Positions 24,801 to 35,540 of a DNA stretch of 48,352 nt are shown here, piece by piece. The stretch covers positions 1-48,352 of the forward strand of contig WOGZ01000255.1 in NCBI GenBank assembly GCA_009733775.1, in the 5' to 3' direction. Source of the DNA: Alectoria sarmentosa (taxonomy: Eukaryota > Ascomycota > Lecanoromycetes > Lecanorales > Parmeliaceae). The notes under the pieces were generated by a model, which was given only the letters and a program-made list of their open reading frames with translations, was not told the origin of the DNA and ran no database searches. The stretch's first letter is position 1. Each line of letters begins with the position of its first letter. The translations under genes were made by a program, and so were the position numbers.

Positions 24801-27800
24801 GTCTTTTCGCTCACGATGCCGGCTATTTTGGCCGCCTCAATACCACCGAGGAAGTTCACTGTCCCCCGACACGCCTGACTGAGATAGGTGGGATTTAGTA
24901 CTCCGCTACTACTCACCACGTCTTTTAACAAAGGCGAGATGAATGGCATTGTCGGTTTCTCGAATGCTGCACCTTGGGCTGCGCTCTCGAAATCTTGGAG
25001 GATCGGCTCTACTTGAGCCGAGTGAAACGCATAAGGAAGCTCGAGTTTAGAGCATTTGAGCCCAAGCATCGTGAAACGATCTGAGAGCTTATCGATCTCG
25101 ACCGTAGTTCCGGCAATCACAATTGAGTCTGGGCTGTTGATACAGGCAATCTCGCAAGTCGTTCCAGCAAGATGAGAAGTAAGGGTAGACAAAGATGATT
25201 TCACGACGAGCATTCCGTGTGTACCGGCGCTACAGCTTTGTTCGAGCATCTGTGCCCTGGTTCCGGTCAAATAGATGGCGTCGCTAGCAGAGACTACTCC
25301 TGCGACGTGGAGGGCTGCGTACTCCCCCAGACTGTGGCCCGTGACGGCGCTTGGAGAGACTCCCCATGAGATCCATAGTCGAGCGAGTGCCATTTGTACA
25401 CTTACGGCACCCACTTGAGTGACGACTGGGCTCAAGTCTTCGAACTTAGCTGCGCTACCATCAATCAAGGGAACAAAACTCGGAAATCCCTGGTTCTGGG
25501 CTATGCTGTCGAAACGTAGAATGTCCATCTGGAAAGATGATACAGTTTCGAACAGCTCTCGGGCCATGCCAGAATACGCGCAACCTTGCCCTGTGAACAC
25601 GAAAACCACATTGGGAGGCTTGGTGGGGACAGGCTTGAGATTGGTGCACGGAGCCACGTCTCGCAAGGCTTGCTGCACTGTTTGTAGATCGTGACCCGTA
25701 ACGATAGCGCGGAAGCTGTGATGCATGCGACGAGCAGTTGATGTGTACGACAGCGCTGGAAGTGACAAACCATGAGTGTCGTCGATGAAGGTCACCATTG
25801 CTTCAATGTTACGCTGCAGCGATGCGATGCTTTTTGCGGAGACTGCAACTATGTGACACGATCGTGGATCTTGTGCCTTTTTCGAGACCGCTGCGGGTGC
25901 ATCCTCCATTAGCAGAGCAGTGTTCCCTCCAGCTGCACTGAAGTTGTTCAGAAACACGGTACGCTTTCCATCCTCGGGTCGTTTCCAGGGAGCGGGTTCC
26001 ATCGCGATGTTGACATTGCGTGCCTTGAGATCTTTAGGGAAGTTGTGGTTGATCTTCGTCTTGATTCCACAATGCGGTGGAATCTCATTGTTTTCCATCA
26101 TCATTAGAACTTTGATCAGTGCGGTGACACCGGAGGCTGATTCGGCATGGCCTACATTAGCTTTTGCTGATCCAAGATGAAGTGGATTTTGAGAGCCACG
26201 TGGGGTTTTCGCAAAAACTTCCAAGACCGAACTCATTTCGACAGCGTCTCCTGCTTGGGTCCCTGTTCCATGCATCTCAATATAACTGACGTCAAGAGGA
26301 GTAACATTTGCCGCGTTCAGCATCTTGTCGAAAATGTATGCCTGGGCACCCGAATGTGGGCGGGTCATTCTGCGATGCGTGTGATTAGCGCTCATTCCTC
26401 AAGGGGTTCGAAAGTGTCAACGTACGAATCTGCTTCGGCGGAATGGTTAGTACAAGCCCCGAGAAGCACACCGTAAACGGGATCGTGGTCAGCTTCGGCA
26501 TCTTCCAATCGCTTCAGGATAACAGATCCCACGCCATCGGCTCTGCAATAGCCGTTTGCCTCATCGTCAAATGTGTTGCAGTTGCCTGTGGTTGATAAAA
26601 AATGACCCCGATCAAGACCAGCGAAAGGGTCTGGGTTTGTCATGACGTTCGTCCCGCCTGCGATGGCAGTGTCACAATCACCCCTCCAGAGAGAATTGCA
26701 AGCTGTGTGGATGGCAGCAAAACTCGATGAGCATGCTGTATCAACGCTGAAGCTAGGTCCGCTGAATTTAAAATGATAGTTAATGCGACCTGGAGTGAAA
26801 GCACGATTTCCTCCCGGTATGTAATACGTATCAACGTTTTGACCACTGTTGACTTCTCTCCAGTCATCACTTGTCATGCCATAGAAGATACCGACTCGGT
26901 TCCGTTGTGATGAGGGAGTCCTGTCTGGAACATAACCAGCCATTTCAAGGGCTTCATATGCTGTAGTTATCGCCAAGCGCTGACCTGGATCTGTGTTCGA
27001 AGCCTCACGTGGGGACATGTTAAAGAAACGAGCATCAAATAAGCCCGGTTCCTCGATGAAACAGCCATATTGAACCCGACTTGTGTTCTTTTTCTTTCCG
27101 GTGGGATCAAAATGTGCTTTTACATCGAAGCGATCGGGAGGAATTTCTCGATGTACGTCGAGACCCTTGTGTAAGAGTTCCCAGAACTTTTGATTGCTCT
27201 CTGCATCCGGAAACCTTCCTGAATAGCCAACAATGGCAATTTTCGAGTCAGATACTTTGCCCGTTGGTCTTGCGTCGTCAACGTCTCGTGCATCCTCTAT
27301 CATAGCGTTGCTGACGGAAACGTCCACCTTGCGGGTCTGTCGGAGGGTTTGGGCTAATGATTGAGAGACATTTGGGCTTTTGATGATTGAATAAACATTA
27401 CAGTGCGTGACAACGTCGACGTTGCGGAAACTAGTTCCACATTCCTTGAGCACGTTGTCCCACCGAAGTTGCTCTATCAATATATCATGCAACGCAACTC
27501 GGATGAGCGACATATAGTCCGAAGCTGGAATTACTTTCCCGGTTGAACACGAGATGAAAGGCATCCCGGTTACGGGTGAATTCAACACTTTCGTGTTCGA
27601 AGCTTTGAGGATTGCGTCCACGTCAGATGTACCATAAAGGTGAGCTGCATGGTACGGCGCGTTGACAGGCAGTCTGACAGGCTTCAAAGCTGAAAAAGGC
27701 GGCGTTTGTAGTAGTGCGTTAAGCGTCTTTGGAGGACCACTAACAGTCACACTAGTCGTGTTGACAGCACTCAAGTATGGCCTTGAACTTCGAGAATAGC

Positions 27801-28501
27801 CCTACATGTGTCAGTCTCGCCTTACATCTGTGATACCGTGGATGTAGATACCTTCGCCCTTGAGAACGCATTCAGCGCCTTCAAAGCCGAGTCTTCTTCC
27901 ATCCCCACTATTACTGACCACACAGGTGATATACCCCGGGAGCCTTGCTCGATGTCATTTCGAACCTCTACAGAGCGAAGCCCTGTCCGAAATGCAATGA
28001 GCACCGCTTCAATAGCGGCGGGAATTAATTCGAATACAGTAGCCGAAGCACTTATGGCAGCAGCTGCAAGGGAACCAGTACAAAGGCCAATGACCGTCGT
28101 ATCCAAAGAGCTTGGAAAAGGTCTTAATCCGTCGCCATGGTATCTGATGTGTGTAAGTAACATTGAGGTTGGGAATAGATTGGCGACACATACTTGATAA
28201 ATCGAGCAAGTTGACATAAGGACAACAGAGCAAGTTCAAGCGCTGGATTGCTTCCATAATCAGACTTTCTAGTCAGAAGATCGATTATGGATGTGAACTG
28301 CGGGAATAGTTCTTGTTGAGAGATTGGAAGCCGGGATATCTCAAGGCGAAGGGCATATTGAGTCTGCTCAAAGAAAGAAGATAGCACCTCACAGCCTTTG
28401 ACGTGGAGAAGGTGCACTAGATCTGACTCGAATGAATCTGTCTGATCGCCAAAGACGTAGACGTTGAAGGTCGAATCTGAGTCTCCTCCTGTGTAGTCCA
28501 T
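21832..28501 (-). CDS. non-reducing type I PKS (SAT-KS-AT-PT-ACP-ACP-TE)
   Basis: Six exons: 28501-28194, 28143-27852, 27801-26426, 26369-24329, 24281-23517 and 23466-21832, giving 2138 aa. The codon at 28510 is GTG, so the start is the ATG at 28501. Intron 5 is a GC-AG intron (donor GCAAGT). SAT: Cys124 in GLCTG and PYHAAH, so it can load an acyl starter. KS: Cys557 in VDTACSS. AT: Ser1005 in GHSLGE. PT: His1334 in GHALCPS and Asp1517 in YWIDSLG, both expected catalytic residues. Two ACPs: Ser1695 in GVDSL and Ser1808 in GLDSL. TE: Ser1963 in GGWSAGG and His2117 in NANHF, matching Claisen-cyclase type TEs. No methyltransferase or reductase domain is present. The layout matches the WA/PksP naphthopyrone and melanin synthases, and the nearby Ayg1-like hydrolase fits that group. 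Chain length and ring pattern cannot be read from sequence alone. Confidence 0.95.
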
Positions 28502-29746
28502 GCTGGCCACCGAGGCGGAGGCGGACTGATTGGGAGTGATGAGAGAGAGGATCGAAGGATAAATGAACGCTGATTAGATGGCGACGAGCAAGGAAGGTGA
28601 CATACAGGTCGTATTCATACATATAGAAGCTTGAGGTCGACTTCTATCTAGCCTGTGCAAATAGGGTCTTACGGGAACCGAATAGGTCAACAACATACAA
28701 TCAGGGCAAGCCGATCGTCTCCATTATCCTGAGTCATGTCCATCCGAGATATGCGGCTGCTCTGACCTCCATTCCGGTGTTTTCCGTAGACCATATACTC
28801 TACCGAGACAATTTCATGTATGAGATGGCCATGGACTCGGTTCCCGAAGTTTAGGTCGGAACGTGCACTCGTGGCCGCTTTGTCAGAGAATCCGCATTGA
28901 ACATGCACACTTACATGATGAAGAAGGCTTACGAATGACTTTTCATCTCAGAGTGATTATTGTAGACCAGACCAAAGAGGATGATAACGAGGTTTCTTTC
29001 CTGTGGCGCCGATGTCGCCATTATTAATACTGACGTGATGTTTCCTTCAAACCCAGTGTGGTACAATCAATTGATTTCAACATCTCGAAATCGTGAAAGG
29101 AGACCCGCTTGGGGATGCCGAGTATGGTTCCATTTGTTAATCTGAAAAGGCTACGTTGTCGAGAATGACCCCTTCTGGAATGTGCAACAGTCTGCCTGTT
29201 TGGTCTCTGAATTCGTATATACTCACAAGGTGAGCCAACAAGCTGGGCTACGATTTGATTAGACGATGCTCGCCACATCTGATGCTTCATTTTTCTGTGA
29301 GTCGATATTTTCCTCAAATACATTGGTGGCGACGAAATTTTTAGCTTTTCCAAAACATGTCCTCATCCGTTTTTCAAAGCATCTCTTGGGCTTTCAATTC
29401 TGGTCACAGTGAATACTCCACCAGGGTAAAGACTTCCAAGAAGCAAAAGACACCGCTTGATGTCAGCCCTCGGTTGAGACTACTCGCGTATTATCAGCTG
29501 ACGTAAAGAAGGTATGCGGTGAAGGACGCGGCTCAAGAACGGGTGAAAGGATTCTTGATCTGCATGGTGGGCAAACCCCTTCAAAGTTTTGCGGAACATG
29601 CCGGCGAAGTGCATCATGACATGCCGGCTGACGTTTTCGTGGATACTGATATACTGCTAATATAACTTGACGAGCTCACGAACCAGATATGAATGCAGAT
29701 TTAAAACCAATTTTCGTAGAGCGATCGTGTTGCTCCGTCCTCGTTC
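28502..29746. promoter_or_regulatory. divergent promoter region between NR-PKS and AflR-type regulator
   Basis: This 1.2 kb region lies between the NR-PKS (minus) and the regulator gene (plus). It has no credible gene. It carries one TCGGTTCCCGA site 336 bases upstream of the NR-PKS start. Confidence 0.65.
28837..28847 (+). promoter_or_regulatory. AflR-like site TCGGTTCCCGA upstream of NR-PKS
   Basis: This is a perfect match to the published AflR consensus TCGSWNNSCGR. It lies 336 bases upstream of the NR-PKS ATG. The same 11-mer recurs in reverse at 35172-35182, upstream of the isocitrate-lyase-like gene. Confidence 0.65.
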
Positions 29747-30985
29747 ATGATGGACACCGAGGGACCTCGAGAGTCTCCACGTCAAAGCAAGCAAGAAAGA
29801 GTTCGATCGCGGAAGCTTAGAATGTCCTGTGATGCCTGCTCCAGCTCCAAGACCAAATGTGACCAAAGCCGACCGATCTGTATTCGCTGCCAGAAGACTG
29901 GTCAAAAGTGCAATTACAGTGTTTCCCAGAGGAAAGGCAAACCCCCAGCGGCAGCTAGAGATCCATCAAACATAATCGCAGGACGTAAATCTTCGCACGA
30001 CAAGCAAATTTCGAAGCCTGCGGAGGAGAACTTCAACTTTTTCGACCTAGACTCGCACCACGCCGCCATCGAAACGACATTCAACTTCGACCAAGACTCG
30101 TCAATGATAGACATCTCCCTTCCTATGCTTGAGGATGATACGCCCGCTCTTTGGCAAAAGTTCATGCCCGGCATGAGCGACTACTCCGCTAGCGATTTTC
30201 CCATGACGCCTTCGAATAGTCTGGATCAAGATTTCCTGTCCTTGGATACTTCATTCTTGGCCCAGCCCACCAAAATGAAACCAAGCGAGGACATTTTCAA
30301 CTTTGAAGACGAATTTCCCGATGTGCTGGACATTGGATTCGAGCAACCATGCCAAGGCGAAGTTTCAGTAGCCACAGACCCGCTGCCTGCTCCCACATTC
30401 AGCGACAGCGGCTCACTTTCGGAACGCTACGACTGCACCAGATTATCATTCTCCACCCTTGACAGTCTCAACATCGATGCTCAAAGCTGCAGCGCCTCCG
30501 CCAACCAAAACTCCAGCCCGACGAATGGCAGCATTGCCTCTTTCGACCAGATTCTTATTATCAACAAATCTGCCGTTGAGAACGCCCACCACCTCCTCTC
30601 CTGCCGATGCTCTCTATCTCAACAATCTATTCTTCTTCTCTCTCTCATCATCGATAAGGTCCTCGCTCTTTACCAAACAATCATACGGGAATTATCGCCT
30701 TCCTCCGACGCCTCCGCCGAGAAGTTTGTCAGCGAAACACCCATAACGATCGGCGCATACAAGATGGACGCCAAGGATGAGCAACGTATGCGAATGCAGT
30801 TCGTATCCAACGAACTGCGAAAGGCAGCGACGCTAGTGGAGAAGTACGCAGACAGATACTCTAGTCTCGGTTGCCAGGAGCGAGAAGACAAAGGAATCTA
30901 CATGGCGCTGACGGGTCGCCTGAGGCGGAGGTTGAAGGAGGCGGTGGGCGACATTGTCAGTGCGCTACGAACTTCACGGGTCTGA
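29747..30985 (+). CDS. AflR-type Zn2Cys6 transcription factor, likely pathway regulator
   Basis: Single exon, 412 aa, starting with two ATGs in a row. The zinc cluster has Cys28, 31, 38, 45, 48 and 55, with spacing C-x2-C-x6-C-x6-C-x2-C-x6-C. The six-residue central loop is the AflR type. A basic stretch (RKLR) precedes the cluster and a basic KGK linker follows it. The middle is acidic and Phe/Asp rich, likely an activation region. The C-terminal third has LLSCRCSLSQQS and a hydrophobic helix, as in the AflR C-terminal domain. It lies head-to-head with the NR-PKS. AflR proteins bind TCGN5CGA-type sites, and copies of a matching motif stand in front of the cluster genes, so it is the best candidate for switching them on. 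I give no gene symbol because the true aflR belongs to another pathway. Confidence 0.9.
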   Translation: MMDTEGPRESPRQSKQERVRSRKLRMSCDACSSSKTKCDQSRPICIRCQKTGQKCNYSVSQRKGKPPAAARDPSNIIAGRKSSHDKQISKPAEENFNFFDLDSHHAAIETTFNFDQDSSMIDISLPMLEDDTPALWQKFMPGMSDYSASDFPMTPSNSLDQDFLSLDTSFLAQPTKMKPSEDIFNFEDEFPDVLDIGFEQPCQGEVSVATDPLPAPTFSDSGSLSERYDCTRLSFSTLDSLNIDAQSCSASANQNSSPTNGSIASFDQILIINKSAVENAHHLLSCRCSLSQQSILLLSLIIDKVLALYQTIIRELSPSSDASAEKFVSETPITIGAYKMDAKDEQRMRMQFVSNELRKAATLVEKYADRYSSLGCQEREDKGIYMALTGRLRRRLKEAVGDIVSALRTSRV

Positions 30986-31323
30986 TGAGGCCAAGGGCAA
31001 GGATTCCCTATTAAAAAGCCAGATGACCGGGGCGGCCGACTTGTTTCTGCTTGTAGATGTCAAGCCATTACATATCCGAGTGTCTGAGCACTCGCATTGA
31101 CTCTCAACCGCAAGCATCCCGGTCAAAGCCGCAGCTGGTAATCAATCGGGTGTGCAGCATTGCAGAGTCGGAAAGAAAGCTGACAAGGTCCTAGAGTTTT
31201 GCGGGTCAGTGGGCCAGTGGCATGGGAGAAGAGGAAATGCTTTTTGCAGAGAGGTTAATCAATTCGGAGTGACGTGATTCGCGATTAATAACGCGGCAGC
31301 GCGCGTAATCTTCGTTTGGTAGC

Positions 31324-31347
31324 CTATAAATTAACGGTAATTTATAG
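31324..31347. repeat. perfect 10-base hairpin with 4-base loop
   Basis: CTATAAATTA and TAATTTATAG are exact reverse complements separated by ACGG. It is AT-rich and lies about 340 bases downstream of the regulator stop. It may be a cruciform or an element end. Confidence 0.7.
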
Positions 31348-31681
31348 ATTTCATCAAAAATCCACCTAGCTCAATCACCTCGGGCGATGGAATTTGAAAC
31401 TTCATATTGCGGGGAAGCATTATGTTTGCATTGATTCGAACGTCTCGCTACAGCGGGACGGTGAGTGTGTGAGTCGCATAGGGAGTCAGGGTTTAGTAGC
31501 CATGTTCCATGGCCCGGAATATTGTGGAAAAGCGGTGATAGCAGAAGACACGTGTCATAATGGAGCGGTATGTATGCCTGTCCTACACCTAGCAATGGCT
31601 TTCCATTCGATAGGCTATAGCATTCTTGCCTACCCGCCTGCACCTGTAGTAATACTCGTGCATTGCAGAAGTAAGCTACTT

Positions 31682-31755
31682 GATAGAGCGAGGACACCAA
31701 TGGACCAAGCGACATCAGGTTAAGTGGAAAATATAATTGATGTCCTCGCTCTATC
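31682..31755. repeat. 17-base inverted repeat with 40-base spacer
   Basis: The left arm (31682-31698) and right arm (31739-31755) are reverse complements at 16 of 17 positions, with core GAGCGAGGACA. It is a candidate miniature element remnant or transcript hairpin. No transposase is nearby. Confidence 0.65.
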
Positions 31756-33049
31756 TTCATTTTCACTCCAGGTCTACGTCGTACAGACATGGGAGTTTTC
31801 TTAGCGCTAGGGTACGAGCATATGTCTGTTCAGGCCTCGACCGGTGGCCGTGGCGTTGGGACAGCCCAATCATTATTCACGTCATGTTGTATGCCCTCAT
31901 TTGTGCGTGTGATGTGTGCATTTGAGTATGCGAGCACTAACTGTCACGCAATGGCTTTTATTCCCAAACGCTGATTTTTGACATGGCAAAAATGCGCAGC
32001 GAGTGGGGGTAACAGTATGTTGCTCTTGCTATTTGGGGTAAAAGAAGCACTGGATGGAGATCCGTCCCGAGCGGCGTTGCCGCAGGGGCGGTCTGCCACC
32101 TGCATAATCAATTAGATTCCGCTGTCAAAATCGAGGCAATGCTGCCGGCGCAAGACAACTTATCCATTCTCTCGAGTCTCGATTTCTCACATAAGCAGCT
32201 TATTCCCGAGCCCCTCCACCGCCAAGAACCCTGAAACAGGGTTACACTGACGTACCAACTTTTTCAACTCGTTTCATCATGCCACTTTAAACACTTGTTT
32301 TGAATCTCGTCGAAACTCCACGACTTTGCGAGATTCACATCATCTGTCTACTCCGAGCTTTCTAATCTGAAACTAACAATCTTGATGCCAGTGTTGAGGT
32401 TGCTCCGCAAAAGTAGCATTAGCGCTTTGACCGCCTTGAAACGGGTGAAAGAGGCCTTTGACCTGACCGCCTCGCCCAGGCCCATCAACCCACGAAGCAG
32501 ACGGCAATGGGCCTCGGTTTCTGATGGTCAGATGTCTTTGATTCGGATCCGCGATCAATCTCTTCTCATCTTGAGCCGGCAAGATCCTCCCTCGGCAGAG
32601 CAAAAGTGGGTTGGGTATTCCCTCATGGTAAGCAACGGGAGAGGGTGACTTAGGATCGTAGAATGTCAAAAGAAGGAAGTCGGCTAAGCTCACTAAGCTT
32701 TTGTCAAGCTCTTCCTAGCGAAAGCCAGCCGAACCTTGATGACACATGACAAAGAATGTGCTTACCGTATTTCATGGACGATATAACTTAGGTAAGCCTG
32801 CTTTGGTAAGCTTTCCCGCGAACTGACATTTCATATTGGGTCTTGGAGCCGGATTATCTTTAATAATCCGCATACCGTCACCGCCCTAAGATTTCATCCT
32901 TGCCATGAAGGATTTTGGACACGTGCTAAACAGCTATCGATACCGAAAGCTTGACGGGGGGGTTCATTGCTATGCGGCCACTGCAAATCCATCGTTTTTG
33001 CTAGTCAAACAGTTCTCTATATGTTCATCCAATGCGCGCACTTGTCACA

Positions 33050-34751
33050 TCATACACCCTTCGCAAAGGCCGAACCGCCGGCAGCTTCGTCAATTCTCAT
33101 CTCCTCCTCTAGTCCACAAATCTCAAAAAGCTTCTTCGGTGCCACCATGCTGCCGGTTACGCCCTGCTCCTTCAATTTTGTGAAAGTCTCCAGTATCGCC
33201 ATGTAAGCTGGCGCAATCCCTGCGAATGAGAAAACCATCAGCCGATATCCCATCGTCTGAGCCTCCGCGGCCGTAATCAGAGGGCTGTGCCCATTCTCAA
33301 CGCTATTGTAACATAAAGGCCACGGCGCGAGATCTTGGACTGCTTGGGCGGCCATTTCCTTGGAAGGAACGCCTTCCAGGATCCCCATGTCCGCACCTAG
33401 GTCGCGAGCACGTCGTAGCCGTTCAATACATTCACTGTACCCGAGGGATTGCAGAGCGTCTGTGCGCGCTATGATGATGATATCGCTGCGAACCTGGTCG
33501 CGGGCGTCGAGGCAGGCTCTTATGCGTCTGAGGTAGGTCTCAGTATCGACGACTTCTTTACCAGCCAGATGGCCACAGCGTTTCTCAGGCACCTGGTCTT
33601 CAATGTGGAAGGCGGCGACACCGGCACGGGCATATTGTTTGACGGCACGGGATATGACCAATGGTCCACCATAACCGGTATCCATGTCTGCGATCAGAGG
33701 TGGGCCATCTGGCTGCAGGTTCGCAATCATCTCCGCGTTCGTTCGCATTTCGTGGAGATGAGCGATACCTAGATCCGCCGCCCCGAGGCATGATGCTGTT
33801 GTACCTGCGCCCGTCATGTACATGCTTTTGAAACCTACATGGAGGGCAACCCGCGCTGACAGGCCATCATACACGCCGGGACAGAGGATAATCGATGGAT
33901 CATTGGCAATCATGTGGCGAAGTCGAGTTGATGAAGGGTCAGTAGCGGAGACTGTGACGGGGCAAGAGATTACAACTGATGGCTTGTCTGTTGGAGCCTC
34001 GACGTCGGTACTCTTCTGCCCATCTTCGGCATTGACAACGGATGCCGATGCTATTTCATGTAAGTGAGAATCCGTTAGTACCTTCAGATCTGCCTGCATC
34101 GTAGTGTTCTCAGCTTCTGGGCGCAGCTTCATAACATTCTCGTTGATCGATTTCTCTGGATTTGTAGAGACATTGGATTTTTCTAGAAAGTAAGAGCTTA
34201 GCCGATTGAACCTTCACCCCCTTTAATGCATGAAGCTTCGGTCACCAGACTCTGCACTCACCAAGTAAGCTCATCCCGCTCGACCATGATTGATTTTCTG
34301 AGACATGGCTTTGGCTTTCCGCAGTCATATCTCCTGAGGAAAGACATTCGATGGAAGTCGTATTGGGAGATGGATGTTTCAGATCAACAAGCGATGATAT
34401 TCTTGTGGACGGTGTTTGCACTGTTTCAGACAATTCTTCTCCAGATATGGGCCGCTCCTGCTGGGCAACAGTTGACTTGATCATCTTGACCTCCGCAGTA
34501 CCCTGGGCTGCGGAAACCTCCAGTGCAATCTCGTTCTCGGAGTGAGGGGTCGTGTGCTTTGATGATAGAGACCCTCCGACCTTGCTCCCGTCCAGGCTGC
34601 TGCTAGCGCTACCTATCTCAGGATTTTCTGATCTTCCATTCAGGTCTGAAACCGACTGGAGGTGAGATACTGGCGGCCATTCCAAGTCTTTGTCGTAGGC
34701 TGGCTCCTTAATATGCTCGCCTGTCTCTGGGTACATTGTAAGGAAGACCAT
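33050..34751 (-). CDS. isocitrate lyase/PEP mutase family protein, oxaloacetate hydrolase-like candidate
   Basis: Two exons, 34751-34262 and 34182-33050, give 540 aa. The GTGAGT donor and CTTACTTTCTAG acceptor join the frames exactly; using only the inner ATG at 34132 would give 360 aa. Residues 1-180 are Ser/Glu/Pro rich with no domain I recognise. The catalytic barrel spans about 255-520, with CPGVYDG, the metal-binding ADMDTGYGG (Asp329, Asp331), HIEDQ (Glu358) and the family signature KRCGH with Cys366. Members cleave or hydrolyse C-C bonds of oxaloacetate, methylisocitrate, dimethylmalate or phosphonopyruvate. Fungal oxaloacetate hydrolases, which make oxalate plus acetate, belong here. 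That substrate is suggested by the neighbouring CoA ligase and decarboxylase but is not proven. An AflR-like site lies about 420 bases upstream of the 34751 start. Confidence 0.8.
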
Positions 34752-35540
34752 CGAGACTGCTATCAAATAAACTCAATTTCCCAAAAAGAAATATATCAAC
34801 AGCAAAGTCAACTGTCGGAAGCAAAAGCAGGTAGCTGTGTAGTAAAATGAGAAGTCCACCCTTTCACAGCCAGAGCGGCCGTTGGCTTGGTATATCCGAG
34901 CCCCTCTCAGCATTAATTCTGCCTCCTTGCAAACTACGGTCGCCCAAGAAAAGATCCCAGTCGCCACCACATTGGCCTCCCATCTCGATGCGGTAGGCGC
35001 GTAGCCGTGGAGCGAAAATGGAAGGGCCTCGGGAGCCGAGCAGGTAATCATCATGGGCGAAGTTGAATTGAAGTACCTTTCGGGGTGCGTCCGAAATGCC
35101 CAAGCGGATGGCTCGATACAGCGACAATGGCCTCCGTTGGGTTTATACCGCAGAGAGAGGAGGTACCTGACTCGGGAACCGAAAATGGCCCGGGAATGGC
35201 ATGGCTTGTTTGCGCTCAGGGAGCATGAAGAATATGTTGCGAATAACTCTCTGACGCTCGTACGAGTAGCCTGAAAAGAGAATCTTGAATGGATGCTGGA
35301 ATTGTATTGGGAGGTAGCCGAGGATCTCGGCTCGGCGAAACATTGACTGCCGAGAACAGAGCTCAGCCGGAACAACATTATTCTGGCCTATGGTACCAAA
35401 TTTCATCATTTCATTTCTCGTATCTTTAAAGAAGCAACGTGTCGAATGAGAAACTACTACATCTAAGAAATCAAGTGGTTTTGCAGCTTCAAGTACATTG
35501 TTCCTCTTGCGTGGCAGTCATCTAGTCCTCCGCTGCCACC
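34752..35540. promoter_or_regulatory. upstream region of isocitrate-lyase-like gene
   Basis: About 790 bases between this gene's start and the 3' end of the CoA ligase gene. It carries an AflR-like site at 35172. A minus-strand reading frame from about 35409 to 34864 is broken by a stop near 35143 and shows no known domain, so I do not call it a gene. Confidence 0.5.
35172..35182 (-). promoter_or_regulatory. AflR-like site TCGGTTCCCGA (minus strand)
   Basis: On the minus strand this is identical to the 11-mer in the NR-PKS promoter. It stands about 420 bases upstream of the 34751 start of the isocitrate-lyase-like gene, a similar distance to the NR-PKS case. It matches the AflR consensus fully. 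Confidence 0.6.

Larger units (their letters stand above)
30986..33049. other. intergenic, no gene seen, two inverted repeats
   Basis: Two kilobases between the regulator and the 3' end of the isocitrate-lyase-like gene. Open frames up to about 139 codons overlap on both strands without domain signatures. It holds a short perfect hairpin (31324-31347) and a longer-loop inverted repeat (31682-31755). A TCGAGTCTCGA word at 32172 lacks the TCGGT half and is not near a gene start. Confidence 0.55.

Noticed and set aside
24305..26395. NR-PKS as several separate genes in simple frame reading
   Set aside because: All fragments join through short introns into one 2138-residue frame with domains in the canonical order.
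32172..32182. TCGAGTCTCGA palindrome
   Set aside because: It fits only the loose TCGN5CGA pattern, lies nearly 900 bases past the 3' end of the isocitrate-lyase-like gene, and is within chance expectation for the window.
30986..33049. Open frames of 60-139 codons in the spacer after the regulator
   Set aside because: They overlap on both strands, contain no recognisable motifs and have no convincing splice partners.
34140..34150. TCGN5CGA word next to the inner ATG of the isocitrate-lyase-like gene
   Set aside because: In the preferred two-exon model it lies inside coding sequence, and it lacks the TCGGT half shared by the other sites.
34864..35409. Minus-strand reading frame upstream of the isocitrate-lyase-like gene
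   Set aside because: The frame is broken by a stop near 35143. The only intron that would remove the stop is about 35 bases, too short, and no domain is recognisable. The identical AflR-like site inside it fits a promoter better.
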